Notes: generated from the letters alone by a model not told the origin. 64,000 bases of DNA from Bradyrhizobium stylosanthis (GCF_001641335.1 NZ_LVEM01000002.1:175754-239753), one strand, 5' to 3'. Positions 37,495 to 45,738 are shown, counted from the stretch's first letter. A program made the numbers and translations.

Positions 37495-38790
37495 ATGACC
37501 ACAGCCGATCCGAACCAGCGCATCGAACGCGCCGAGATCGAGGACACCAGCCTTCTCGCCTTCTATCGCGACATGAACGCGCCGGAGCGGCGGACGTTCT
37601 GGGCCTGCGCCGCAGGCTGGGCGCTCGACGGCATGGACTTCATGATCTACCCGCTGGTGATCGGCACCATCATCGCGCTGTGGAAGGTCGATGCCGCCTC
37701 GGCAGGTCTTGCGGGCACCGTGACGCTGCTGGCCTCCGCCATCGGCGGCTGGCTCGGCGGCTACCTCTCCGACCATATCGGCCGGGTCAGGACGCTGCAG
37801 ATCACCATCATCTGGTTCTCGTTCTTCTCGCTGGTCTGTGCCGTCGTACAGAATTTCGACCAGCTCCTGATCGCGCGCGCCGTGCTCGGCCTCGGCTTCG
37901 GCGGCGAATGGGCCGCCGGTGCCGTGCTGATGGGCGAGGCGATCCGGCCGCAATATCGCGGCCGCGCGGTCGGCTCGGTGCAGTCGGGCTGGGCGGTCGG
38001 CTGGGGCCTCGCGGTGCTGTCGCAGGCGATCCTGTTCTCGCTGCTGCCGCCGGAAATCGCATGGCGCTGGATGTTCGTGATCGGCGCGCTGCCGGCGCTG
38101 CTGGTGTTCTACATCCGCCGCTCCGTCACCGAGCCCGAGGTCGCGGCCGAAGCCCGAGCCAAACAGGCCGCAAGCGGCGATCGTCCGGCGCTCTGGGAAA
38201 TCTTCTCCGGCCCGATCCTGAAGACCACCGTGCTGGCGTCGCTGATGGCGACAGGCTGCCAGGGCGGCTACTACGCCATCACGTTCTGGGTGCCGCAATT
38301 CCTCACCAAGGAACGCCACCTGTCGATCGTCGGCTCGACCGGCTATCTGTCGACGCTGATCATCGGCTCCTTCATCGGCTATCTCGTCGGTGCCTGGCTC
38401 GCCGACCGGATCGGGCGGCGCAATTTGTTCCTGATCTTCTCGATCGGCGCCATGGCGGTGGTGCTGCTGTACACGCAGCTTCCGCTCACCAACGAGATCC
38501 TGTGGGTGCTTGGATTCCCGCTCGGCTTCTTCGCTTCGGGCTATTTCTCAGGGATCGGCGCGTTCCTGACCGAACTCTATCCCACGCGGCTGCGCGGTTC
38601 GGGCCAGGGCTTCTGCTACAATTTCGGCCGCGGCATCGGCGCGCTGTTTCCGTTCCTCGTCGGCGCGCTATCGGCGTCGACATCGCTCGCCAACGCGATC
38701 GCGATTTTTGCGGTCGTGGCCTACGTGGTGTTCTTCATCGCCGCGTTCGCGCTGCCGGAGACGCGCGGCCGCGTGTTGCACGCGGACTGA
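37495..38790 (+). CDS. MFS transporter, metabolite:H+ symporter type
   Basis: A 431-residue transporter with about 12 membrane segments. GGWLGGYLSDHIGRVRTLQI is the loop 2-3 MFS signature and RAVLGLGFGGEWAAGAVLMGE is the sugar/metabolite symporter signature. It resembles the NanT/AAHS group that imports sialate, aromatic or short organic acids with protons. Cargo is unknown. ATG at 37495 is favoured by GAGGAA seven bases upstream; an ATG two codons earlier is possible. A hairpin (GCGCCGGCC...GGCCGGCGC) lies in the gap after the ggt gene. Confidence 0.9.
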   Translation: MTTADPNQRIERAEIEDTSLLAFYRDMNAPERRTFWACAAGWALDGMDFMIYPLVIGTIIALWKVDAASAGLAGTVTLLASAIGGWLGGYLSDHIGRVRTLQITIIWFSFFSLVCAVVQNFDQLLIARAVLGLGFGGEWAAGAVLMGEAIRPQYRGRAVGSVQSGWAVGWGLAVLSQAILFSLLPPEIAWRWMFVIGALPALLVFYIRRSVTEPEVAAEARAKQAASGDRPALWEIFSGPILKTTVLASLMATGCQGGYYAITFWVPQFLTKERHLSIVGSTGYLSTLIIGSFIGYLVGAWLADRIGRRNLFLIFSIGAMAVVLLYTQLPLTNEILWVLGFPLGFFASGYFSGIGAFLTELYPTRLRGSGQGFCYNFGRGIGALFPFLVGALSASTSLANAIAIFAVVAYVVFFIAAFALPETRGRVLHAD

Positions 38791-38797
38791 TCGCTAT

Positions 38798-38898
38798 CGT
38801 CATCCCGGGGCGGCTCGAAGAGCCGAACTATGGTGCGCAATTGCGCACCTGAGGATCTCGAGATTCCGGGCTCACGCTTCGCGTGCCCCGGAATGACG
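38798..38898. repeat. Inverted-repeat element (CGTCATCCCGGGG family) with inner 18-base palindrome
   Basis: Ends CGTCATCCCGGGG (38798-38810) and CCCCGGAATGACG (38886-38898) match at 12 of 13 positions. Inside is the perfect loopless palindrome GGTGCGCAATTGCGCACC (38832-38849). Convergent MFS and GST genes flank it. A related palindrome occurs in the arms of the element at 42501. Confidence 0.8.
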
Positions 38899-38909
38899 GG
38901 AAGAAGTAA

Positions 38910-39575
38910 CTACCGCCCGACCTGATACGGCCCGCCCTTCTCCAGCGCGCGCGCATAGGCCGGCCGCGCATGGATGCGCTCCAGGAACGCCATCGCCCTG
39001 GGATGGCCCTGCTCCAGTCCGCCGCGCGCCTGTGCTGCTTCCAGCGGGAAGCTCATCTGGATGTCGGCGGCGGTGAACTCGTTGCCGGCGAACCACTCGC
39101 TCTTCGCAAGCTCGCCTTCCCAATAGTCCATGTGCTGCTTGAGCTGCGGATTGACCAGTGCGGTCAGCGCCTGATTGCAGACCTTGCGCACCAGGGGACG
39201 CAGCAGCGCCGGCGCGCGCTTCGGCATCAGCGTGAACAGCAGCTTCAGCAGCAGCGGCTGCATCGCCGAGCCTTCGGCATAATGCAGCCAGTAGGTGAAG
39301 CGCAGCCGCTCCGGCGTGTTCGGCGGCGGAATCAGCCGGCCGTTGCCGTAGGTGGCGATGAGATATTCGATGATCGCGCCTGACTCGGCGATGGTGTTGC
39401 CGTTGTCGGTGATGACGGGCGACTTGCCGAGCGGGTGGATCGCGCGCAGCTCCTTCGGCGCACGCATGTCGGGCTGACGCTGATACCGCACGATCTCGTA
39501 GGGCACGCCCAACTCTTCGAGCAGCCACAGCACGCGCTGCGAGCGGGAGTTGTTGAGGTGGTGAACGGTCAGCAT
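38910..39575 (-). CDS. Glutathione S-transferase
   Basis: A 221-residue GST. The thioredoxin-like N-terminal domain (1-80) starts MLTVHHLNNSRSQRVLWLLE, with SRSQR at the glutathione site, then HPLGKSPVITDNGNTIAESG containing the cis-proline and the ES glutathione contact. The helical C-terminal domain (about 90-215) has SEWFAGNEFTAADIQMSFPL. It is of the proteobacterial theta/beta-like type. Likely role is detoxification or peroxide reduction. It is divergent from the DUF2239 gene and convergent with the MFS gene. Confidence 0.92.
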   Translation of the reverse strand: MLTVHHLNNSRSQRVLWLLEELGVPYEIVRYQRQPDMRAPKELRAIHPLGKSPVITDNGNTIAESGAIIEYLIATYGNGRLIPPPNTPERLRFTYWLHYAEGSAMQPLLLKLLFTLMPKRAPALLRPLVRKVCNQALTALVNPQLKQHMDYWEGELAKSEWFAGNEFTAADIQMSFPLEAAQARGGLEQGHPRAMAFLERIHARPAYARALEKGGPYQVGR

Positions 39576-39666
39576 CGTGGATCCCCGGGGCTAGGCATAG
39601 TCGATCGGCCGCGCCGTTCGTGCCAGCCCGGGAACACAATGTCGAGCGGGCGGTAAGGATATTTTC

Positions 39667-39706
39667 ACCCGGATATATTGACGCGTGGAATTTACCCGGG
39701 TATTAA
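39667..39706 (+). promoter_or_regulatory. Promoter with paired ACCCGG(A/G)TAT repeats before the DUF2239 gene
   Basis: TTGACG (39678-39683), a 17-base spacer and TATTAA (39701-39706) form a strong sigma-70 promoter. ACCCGGATAT (39667-39676) and ACCCGGGTAT (39694-39703) are direct repeats 27 bases apart, the second containing palindrome TACCCGGGTA just over the -10 box. This arrangement suggests a regulator site; the regulator is not in the window. Confidence 0.6.
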
Positions 39707-39726
39707 ATGGCCCAACATCACGAAAT

Positions 39727-40323
39727 ATGGCAATGATTCCAATGCAGAAGATTTTCACCGCCTTCCAGGGCCAGCGGCGCCTGGTGTCCGGGCCGGCAGG
39801 CGAGGTCGCGCTGGTCGTCAAGCGGGTGGCGTCACGGCCGGACGAGCCCATCATCATCTTCGAGGACGCCACGGGCCGGTCGATCGATTTCGATCTGCGC
39901 GGCGGAGACCGCGAGGTGCTGGCGCGCCTGGCGAAGCTTCTCCCGCCCCCGGTCGAGGAGGCCGCATCGCCGAGCGAACCGCGCGGCCGCGGCCGGCCGA
40001 AACTCGGCGTGGTCGCGCGCGAGGTGACGCTGCTGCCGCGGCATTGGGAGTGGCTCGGCGCGCAGCCGGGCGGCGCCTCGGTCGCCTTGCGAAAGCTCGT
40101 CGACGAGGCACGGCGCGCGAGCGGCGACAAGGACCGCGAGCGGCAGGCGCGCGATGCGGCCTATCACTTCATGTCGACCATGGCCGGCAATCTGCCGCAG
40201 TTCGAGGAGGCCTCGCGCGCGCTGTTCGCCGATGACCGGCGCCGCTTCACCGGACTGATCGCCGACTGGCCCGCCGATATCCGCGACCACATCGTCAAGC
40301 TCGCCTACAGCGACCGCGCCTAA
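39727..40323 (+). CDS. DUF2239 family protein
   Basis: About 198 residues. The core KIFTAFQGQRRLVSGPAGEV and IFEDATGRSIDFDLRG is the DUF2239 start, and EVTLLPRHWEWLGAQPGGAS with ALRKLVDEARR resembles a ribbon/helix DNA-binding-like region seen in the family. A Gly/Arg segment (EPRGRGRPKLG, an AT-hook-like sequence) joins the two parts. Function is unknown, but the AT-hook-like motif and the basic helix suggest nucleic-acid binding. ATGs at 39727, 39733 and 39742 are possible starts. A strong promoter with repeats precedes it. Confidence 0.8.
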   Translation: MAMIPMQKIFTAFQGQRRLVSGPAGEVALVVKRVASRPDEPIIIFEDATGRSIDFDLRGGDREVLARLAKLLPPPVEEAASPSEPRGRGRPKLGVVAREVTLLPRHWEWLGAQPGGASVALRKLVDEARRASGDKDRERQARDAAYHFMSTMAGNLPQFEEASRALFADDRRRFTGLIADWPADIRDHIVKLAYSDRA

Positions 40324-40395
40324 GGGCGCGCTCTCTTCTTCAACCCCATCGACGGCCGAGCCGCGCATTGCGCGGCAACGGCTTCGCACGCCCTG

Positions 40396-41760
40396 ATGAA
40401 AGGCCAATCCATGTCCGCTCCAAAACCGCTCTGGACGACGTTCCTCCGCTTCCTGGCACCGTTGATGCTGAGCAATGCGCTGCAATCGCTGTTCGGCACC
40501 GTCAGCAATGTCTATCTCGGCCAGATGATCGGCGTCGACGCCCTCGCCGCGGTGTCGGCGTTCTTCCCGGTGATGTTCTTCCTGTTCGCCTTCGTCATGG
40601 GCCTGAGCACCGGCGCGACCGTGCTGATCGGCCAGGCGTTTGGCGCGGGCGAGCACGGCAAGATCAAGAGCGTAGTGGGGACCACGCTCGCAATCGGTCT
40701 CCTGCTGTCGGTCTCGGTCGCGCTGGCCGGCGGAATCTTCAGCCGGCAATTGATGTCGGCGCTCGCGACACCCACTGACATCCTCGACCAGGCCGGCGCC
40801 TATGCGCGCATCATGCTGCTCACGATGCCGCTCGGCTTCGTCTTCCTGCTGATGACCGCGATGATCCGCGGCGTCGGCGACGCGCTCACGCCGCTGCTGG
40901 CGCTTGCGTTCTCGACGGCGATCGGCCTGATCCTGACGCCGATATTGATCCGCGGCCTGTTCGGATTGCCGCCCGCCGGCATCACCAGCCCGGCATGGGC
41001 GGCAGCCATCGCCAACGTACTGACGCTGATGGCGCTGGCCGCTTATCTCAAGCGGAAGAAGCATGCGCTGGCGCCGGACGCCGCCTTGCTGCGCCATCTC
41101 AGGCTCGATCGCGAGATGCTCGCAAAGATCCTCGGCATCGGATTGCCGAGCGCGATCGGCATGGTGGTGATGGCGATCGCCGAGCTGGTGCTGCTCGGCC
41201 TCGTCAACGGCTTCGGCTCGAACGCCACCGCGGCCTATGGCGCCGTCAACCAGGTGATGGGTTATACGCAGTTCACGGCGATGTCGATTTCGATCGCGGT
41301 CTCGATCCTCGGTGCGCAGGCGATCGGCGGCGGCGACAGGGCGCGGCTCGACGCCATCGTGCGCACCGGTCTTGCGTTCAACATCGTCCTGACCGGCGGG
41401 CTTGTCGCGCTGATCTACCTTGCGCCGCGCGCCGTGCTCGGCATCTTCATCACCGACGGCGCCGTGCTCGATCTGGCGAAGCGATTGCTCGATATCGCCC
41501 TGTGGAGCTCGGTGCCGTTCGGTCTCGCCACCGTGTTCTCAGGTGCGATGCGTGCCGCCGGCGTCGCCTTCACGCCGATGCTGCTGTCGATCTTCGCAAT
41601 CGTCGCGATCGAACTGCCGGCCGCGATCATCCTCAGCCGCACCATCGGGCTCGAGGGCGTGTGGGCCGCCTATCCGATCGTGTTCTGCGCCATGTTCGTT
41701 TTGCAGATGGGGTATTACCTGCTGGTGTGGCGCAGGCGGGCGATCCGGCGTCTGGTCTGA
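40396..41760 (+). CDS. MATE family efflux transporter
   Basis: A 454-residue transporter with about 12 membrane segments in two MATE halves. LAPLMLSNALQSLFGTVSNVYLGQ and VLIGQAFGAGEHGKIKSVVG are typical of the first half and LPSAIGMVVMAIAELVLLGL and QAIGGGDRARLDAIVRTGL of the second. It should expel cationic drugs or metabolites in exchange for Na+ or H+. It lies 72 bases after the DUF2239 gene on the same strand. The ATG at 40396 or the one at 40411 could start it. Confidence 0.93.
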   Translation: MKGQSMSAPKPLWTTFLRFLAPLMLSNALQSLFGTVSNVYLGQMIGVDALAAVSAFFPVMFFLFAFVMGLSTGATVLIGQAFGAGEHGKIKSVVGTTLAIGLLLSVSVALAGGIFSRQLMSALATPTDILDQAGAYARIMLLTMPLGFVFLLMTAMIRGVGDALTPLLALAFSTAIGLILTPILIRGLFGLPPAGITSPAWAAAIANVLTLMALAAYLKRKKHALAPDAALLRHLRLDREMLAKILGIGLPSAIGMVVMAIAELVLLGLVNGFGSNATAAYGAVNQVMGYTQFTAMSISIAVSILGAQAIGGGDRARLDAIVRTGLAFNIVLTGGLVALIYLAPRAVLGIFITDGAVLDLAKRLLDIALWSSVPFGLATVFSGAMRAAGVAFTPMLLSIFAIVAIELPAAIILSRTIGLEGVWAAYPIVFCAMFVLQMGYYLLVWRRRAIRRLV

Positions 41761-41797
41761 CCGTCAAAGTATTATGACCATCATTAAACAATGGACC

Positions 41798-41818
41798 TGT
41801 GGCGCAGCCTGCGCCACA
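41798..41818. other. Short perfect hairpin between MATE and isomerase genes
   Basis: TGTGGCGCA-GCC-TGCGCCACA has nine perfect base pairs and a three-base loop. No T-run follows, so a classic terminator is not supported. It may be a small repeat or an RNA-processing site. Confidence 0.45.
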
Positions 41819-41857
41819 ATGGAGCAAAGGTCAGCTTAGAAAGCCAGATCAGGGAGA

Positions 41858-42472
41858 ATGAATTTGACCCGCACAGCCCCGCAATTCCTGTTCGATTTCG
41901 GCAGCCCGAACGCCTATCTCAGCCATCTGGCGATCCCGGCGATCGAACAGCGGATCGGCGTCAAGTTCGAATACGTGCCGATCCTGCTCGGCGGCATCTT
42001 CAAATCGACCAACAACAAGTCGCCAGCCGAGACGCTCGCCGGCATCAAGAACAAGCGTGAATTCCAGCAGGTCGAGACCGAGCGCTTCATCAAGCGCTTC
42101 AAGGTCCAGCCCTATGTCTTCAATCCGAATTTCCCGGTCAACACGCTGAACCTGATGCGCACCGCGATCGCGGCACAGCGCGAAGGCGTGTTCGAAAAAT
42201 ACGTCGAGGCCGCCTTCCACCACATGTGGCGCGAGCCGAAAAAGATGGACGATCCCGAGATTGCGGCGAAGGCGCTGGCGTCGTCCGGGCTCGATGCGCA
42301 GAAGCTGTTCGCCCGCGCGCAGGAGCCGGAGGTGAAGGCCGCACTGATCAAGAACACCGAGGAGGCGGTCGCCCGCGGCGCGTTCGGCTCGCCGACCTTC
42401 TTCGTCGGCAACGAGATGTTCTTTGGCAAGGAGCAGCTGCGCGAGGTCGAGGAGATGGTGCTGGAGAAGTGA
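41858..42472 (+). CDS. 2-hydroxychromene-2-carboxylate isomerase-like (DsbA-fold) protein
   Basis: A 204-residue DsbA/kappa-GST fold protein. QFLFDFGSPNAYLSHLAIP is the family start, with serine where oxidoreductases have cysteine. VQPYVFNPNFPVNTLNLMRT and FGSPTFFVGNEMFFGKEQLREVEEM finish the fold. Named members isomerise hydroxychromene carboxylate in naphthalene breakdown using glutathione, but no naphthalene genes are nearby. AGGGAGA sits very close to the ATG, so a TTG two codons later (41864) may be the true start. A 2-dehydropantoate-reductase-like gene follows. Confidence 0.9.
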   Translation: MNLTRTAPQFLFDFGSPNAYLSHLAIPAIEQRIGVKFEYVPILLGGIFKSTNNKSPAETLAGIKNKREFQQVETERFIKRFKVQPYVFNPNFPVNTLNLMRTAIAAQREGVFEKYVEAAFHHMWREPKKMDDPEIAAKALASSGLDAQKLFARAQEPEVKAALIKNTEEAVARGAFGSPTFFVGNEMFFGKEQLREVEEMVLEK

Positions 42473-42500
42473 TCCCGCATCTCCCTGAAAGCGAGTAGTC

Positions 42501-42656
42501 TCGTCCTGGCCTAGTGCGCACTTGCGCACGGGAGCCAGGACCCATAGCCACCGCGGGCTGTTGGTAGGCGAGCTGGTGCTCTAACTTGTCCGGCAACGGG
42601 CATTCGGGGTAATGGGTCCTGGCTCCCGTGCGCAAGTGCGCACCAGGCCAGGACGA
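42501..42656. repeat. Terminal-inverted-repeat element, copy C (45-base ends with extra inner palindrome)
   Basis: The ends (42501-42545 and 42612-42656) are 45-base inverted copies with one mismatch. Each starts TCGTCCTGGCC and ends CCAGGACCCAT, like copies at 34019 and 56414, but the hairpin tip is replaced by TGCGCACTTGCGCACGGGAG. So the element carries a second palindrome nested in each arm. It sits between the isomerase and PanE-like genes. Confidence 0.88.
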
Positions 42657-42682
42657 CGGTAAGAAACAACAAGGACATCCCC

Positions 42683-43606
42683 ATGCGTATCCTCGTGGTC
42701 GGCGCCGGCGCCATCGGCGGCTATTTTGGTGGCAGGCTGTTGCAGGCCGGCCGCGACGTTACCTTCCTGGTCCGCCCCAAGCGCGCCGGCGAGCTGGCGA
42801 GCGCCGGTCTCGTCATCAAGAGCCCGAACGGCGACGTGACCTTGAAAAATCCGCCGACCGTTCAGGCCGACGCGCTCAAGGACAAATTCGACGTCGTGCT
42901 GCTGAGCTGCAAGGCGTTCGACCTCGACGACGCCATCAAGTCATTCGCACCCGCGGTCGGGCCGAACACGGCGATCATCCCGATGCTCAACGGCATGAAG
43001 CATCTCGACATCCTCGATGCCAAGTTCGGCAAGGACCGCGTGCTCGGCGGCCTCTGCGCCATCGCCGCGACGCTGAACGAGAAGCGCGAGGTGGTGCAGC
43101 TCCAGCCGATGCAGTCGCTCAATTACGGCGAACGCGACGGCAAGCTTTCGGATCGCGTCAAGGCGATCGACGAGGCCTTCAAGAGCGGCATCAATGGCGC
43201 CACCGCCAGCCAGAACATCATGCAGGACATGTGGGAGAAGTGGGTGTTCCTGTCCTCGCTCGCCGCAAGCACCAGCCTGATGCGCACCTCCGTCGGCAAC
43301 ATCCTCGCCGCGCCCGGTGGCCGGGACTTCCTGCTCGGCATGCTCGATGAGACCAGCTCCATTGCAACCGCCTCCGGCTATCCGCCGGGCGGGCCGTTCT
43401 TCGAGCGGGTGAAGGGCAACATCACCGCCGAGGGCTCGCCGATGACCGCCTCGATGTTCCGCGACATCAAGGCCGGCCTGCCGGTCGAAGCCGATCACGT
43501 CATCGGCGACCTCATCGCCCGCGCCGATGCCGCCAAGGTGCCGGTGCCGAAGCTGCGCATCGCCTACACGCATCTGAAGGCGTATGAGAAGCAGCGGGCG
43601 GGGTAG
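42683..43606 (+). CDS. 2-dehydropantoate 2-reductase (ApbA/PanE family)
   Basis: A 307-residue ketopantoate-reductase family protein. The NADPH site is MRILVVGAGAIGGYFGGRL. The C-terminal helical domain includes MWEKWVFLSSLAASTSLMRT and GSPMTASMFRDIKAGLPVEA, with the Lys and Glu expected to bind ketopantoate. It may make pantoate for CoA synthesis, but bacteria of this group usually carry several paralogues, so this copy may reduce another 2-oxo acid. The ATG at 42683 is 26 bases after an inverted repeat. Confidence 0.88.
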   Translation: MRILVVGAGAIGGYFGGRLLQAGRDVTFLVRPKRAGELASAGLVIKSPNGDVTLKNPPTVQADALKDKFDVVLLSCKAFDLDDAIKSFAPAVGPNTAIIPMLNGMKHLDILDAKFGKDRVLGGLCAIAATLNEKREVVQLQPMQSLNYGERDGKLSDRVKAIDEAFKSGINGATASQNIMQDMWEKWVFLSSLAASTSLMRTSVGNILAAPGGRDFLLGMLDETSSIATASGYPPGGPFFERVKGNITAEGSPMTASMFRDIKAGLPVEADHVIGDLIARADAAKVPVPKLRIAYTHLKAYEKQRAG

Positions 43607-43627
43607 GTAGTCCACCAAACACTCGAT

Positions 43628-43653
43628 GTCGTCCCGGCCTTCGCCGGGACGAC
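43628..43653. repeat. Solo hairpin matching the end of the inverted-repeat elements
   Basis: GTCGTCCCGGC-CTTC-GCCGGGACGAC is a perfect 11-base-pair hairpin, identical to the outer part of the ends at 34019 and 56414. Only one end is present here. It lies between convergent PanE-like and cytochrome c genes and may act as a bidirectional terminator. Confidence 0.8.
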
Positions 43654-43680
43654 AGTGGAGTTTGCGGCCACAGCCGCGCG

Positions 43681-44274
43681 CTACTTGAAATACGCCAGAT
43701 AGTGCGAGACCGCCGTGATCTCCTCGTCGCTCATGTGATAGGCGACGTCGGCCATCGCGGCGACGCCGCCGCCGACGCGGACGCCGGCCTTGTAGTCGCG
43801 CAGCGCCTTGACGAGATATTCCTCACGCTGGCCGGCGAGCCGCGCCACCGCCTTGGTGCCGGCGAAGCTGTCGGTGTGGCATGAGGCGCAGCGGCGGCCG
43901 ACGGCAACCTGCGCACCCTTCTTCGACAGATCCGGATCGCTGTCTTCCGCTGCCTTCGGCGGCGTCATCTGCGAGAAATAGGCGCCGAAATTGCGGATGT
44001 CCTCGTTGGTGATCTCTTCCACGATCGGCTGCATCTGGTCGTTCTTGCGCGAGCCGGCGCGGAAGAACACGAGCTGCCACTGGATGAACTGATCGGGCTG
44101 GCCGGCCAGCGAGGGAATGTTCTCCGTCTGCGAAATGCCGTTCTCGCCGTGACAGCCGGAGCAGACGGCCGCCTTCTCCTTGATCGCAGCGTTGTCGGCG
44201 GCATTTGCGGGCACGAATGCGAGCACCGCGAGCGAGAGTGCGCCGATGGCATACGAAGAAAACTGTCGGCGCAT
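43681..44274 (-). CDS. Diheme c-type cytochrome (c4-like)
   Basis: A 197-residue periplasmic protein. A signal peptide (about 1-25, SLAVLAFVPANA) precedes two cytochrome c domains. Heme sites are VCSGCHGENG near residue 40 and CASCHTDSFAG near residue 128; distal methionines are likely in QMQPIVEE and VAAMADVAYHM. It should carry electrons from a periplasmic dehydrogenase to a terminal oxidase. The sorbosone-type dehydrogenase gene lies 189 bases upstream on the same strand and is its likely electron source. Confidence 0.93.
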   Translation of the reverse strand: MRRQFSSYAIGALSLAVLAFVPANAADNAAIKEKAAVCSGCHGENGISQTENIPSLAGQPDQFIQWQLVFFRAGSRKNDQMQPIVEEITNEDIRNFGAYFSQMTPPKAAEDSDPDLSKKGAQVAVGRRCASCHTDSFAGTKAVARLAGQREEYLVKALRDYKAGVRVGGGVAAMADVAYHMSDEEITAVSHYLAYFK

Positions 44275-44302
44275 GGTGAGGATTCCGATCTGTCGAACGC
44301 GT

Positions 44303-44395
44303 CATTCCGGAGCGTGCACAGCACGACACCCGAGTCCATAACCGCGAGCCGGGGTCATGGGTTCCGGACTTGCGCTGGCGCGCAATCCGGAAGCG
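44303..44395. repeat. Degenerate palindromic remnant between cytochrome c and dehydrogenase genes
   Basis: The stretch has CGTCATTCCGGAG (44300-44312), as in the family at 38798, and an imperfect hairpin TTCCGGACTTGCGC...GCGCAATCCGGAA (44362-44392). I read it as a decayed repeat. It has no coding content. Confidence 0.5.
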
Positions 44396-44418
44396 ACAGC
44401 GAGGGCGTTGAAATGAAA

Positions 44419-44453
44419 GAGGCTGCGGCCGTCGCGCGGTCGCAGCCTCCGTT
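44419..44453 (-). terminator. Terminator of the sorbosone-type dehydrogenase gene
   Basis: GAGGCTGCG (44419-44427) and CGCAGCCTC (44441-44449) form a nine-base-pair stem. On the minus strand it is followed by TTTCATTTC, so it can end transcription from the dehydrogenase gene, which stops at 44464. Confidence 0.65.
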
Positions 44454-44463
44454 TCGTCTTACG

Positions 44464-45738
44464 CTACTTCTTGCTGTAGCTGATGCGGTAGATCGCGCCG
44501 GCCCAGTCGTCGGCAACGAGGATCGATCCATCCTTGGCGAGGATGATGTCGTTGGGACGGCCGAGATAGCCCTGGTCGCCTTCGAGCCAGCCGGAGGCGA
44601 ACACCTCCTGCTTGGCGTTCTTGCCGTCGGGCCCGACGATCACGCGCATGATGCGGGCGCCCTGGTACTTGTGCCTGTTCCAGGAGCCATGCTCGGCGAT
44701 CAGGATGTTGTTCTTGTACTCGGCGGGGAATTGGTCGCCGGTGTAGAACTTCATGCCGAGCGGAGCGACGTGTGCGCCGAGGTTCAGCACGGGCGGCGTG
44801 AACTCGGAGCATTTGTGGCCCATCGCGAACTTGTCGTCGGGCAGGTTGCCCTGGTGACAATAGGGATAGCCGAAGTGCTCGCCGATCTTGTTGATCATGT
44901 TCAGCTTGTCGCTGGGCAGATCATCGCTGATCCAGTCGCGGGCATTCTCGGTGAACCAGAACTTGCCGGTCCGCGGGTCGACGTCGCCGCCGACCGAATT
45001 GCGGACGCCGAGCGCCCAGATTTCGGCGTTGCCGGTCTTGGGATCGACACGACGGATCTGCGACACGCTGGTCGGGGGGATGCCGACATTGAAGGGCGGG
45101 CCGAACGGCAGGAAGAACCAGCCGTCCTTGTCGACCGCAATGTACTTCCATCCATGCGCAGCATAGGACGGCATGTCGTCATAGACGACCTTGCCCTCGC
45201 CGGGATTGTCGAGCTTGTTCTCGATGTCGTCGTAGCGGATCAGCTTGTCGACCGCGATGACATAGAGCGCACCATCCTTGACGGCGAGACCCGTGGGCAT
45301 GTTCAGCCCCTTGAGGATGGTCTTGACCTCCTTCTTACCGTTGTTGTCCTTGATGGCATAGACGTTGCCGAGGCCGAACGAGCCGACGAACAGCGTGCCC
45401 TTGCTGCCCCAGGCCATCTGCCGCGCGGCGAGAACGCCGGGCGCATAGACCTCGATCTTGAAGCCTGGCGGCAGCTTGATCTTCTTCATCATCGTCGCCA
45501 GCTCGGCCTCCGACGCGCCGGTCGGCGGACCCGAGGGCGGCGCGAGGCCCTTCTGCGCCTCGGTCTCGTCGCCGAGGAACCAGTCATCCGGCGGATGGGT
45601 CCAGAATTCCTTGGTGCCGGATTCGTATTTCTTCAGTGCCCGGTTTTTGTCCTGTTGCTGCGCATTGACAACGCTGGTCCCGGCAAGAAGGGCAACCGCT
45701 GCAAGCGCCAACACGGATCGATGGAACATCGATGTCAT
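44464..45738 (-). CDS. Sorbosone/glucose dehydrogenase-type PQQ-dependent protein, exported
   Basis: A 424-residue protein with a signal peptide (about 1-26, AVALLAGTSVVNA) and a six-bladed beta-propeller of the GDH-B/sorbosone dehydrogenase type. Motifs include GSKGTLFVGSFGLGNVYAI, GALYVIAVDKLIRYDDIEN, LGVRNSVGGDVDPRTGKFWF and ILIAEHGSWNRHKYQGARIM. It would oxidise a sugar or alcohol in the periplasm with PQQ as cofactor and pass electrons to a c-type cytochrome, fitting the diheme cytochrome gene downstream. Cofactor and substrate are inferred; no pqq genes are in the window. Confidence 0.87.
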   Translation of the reverse strand: MTSMFHRSVLALAAVALLAGTSVVNAQQQDKNRALKKYESGTKEFWTHPPDDWFLGDETEAQKGLAPPSGPPTGASEAELATMMKKIKLPPGFKIEVYAPGVLAARQMAWGSKGTLFVGSFGLGNVYAIKDNNGKKEVKTILKGLNMPTGLAVKDGALYVIAVDKLIRYDDIENKLDNPGEGKVVYDDMPSYAAHGWKYIAVDKDGWFFLPFGPPFNVGIPPTSVSQIRRVDPKTGNAEIWALGVRNSVGGDVDPRTGKFWFTENARDWISDDLPSDKLNMINKIGEHFGYPYCHQGNLPDDKFAMGHKCSEFTPPVLNLGAHVAPLGMKFYTGDQFPAEYKNNILIAEHGSWNRHKYQGARIMRVIVGPDGKNAKQEVFASGWLEGDQGYLGRPNDIILAKDGSILVADDWAGAIYRISYSKK

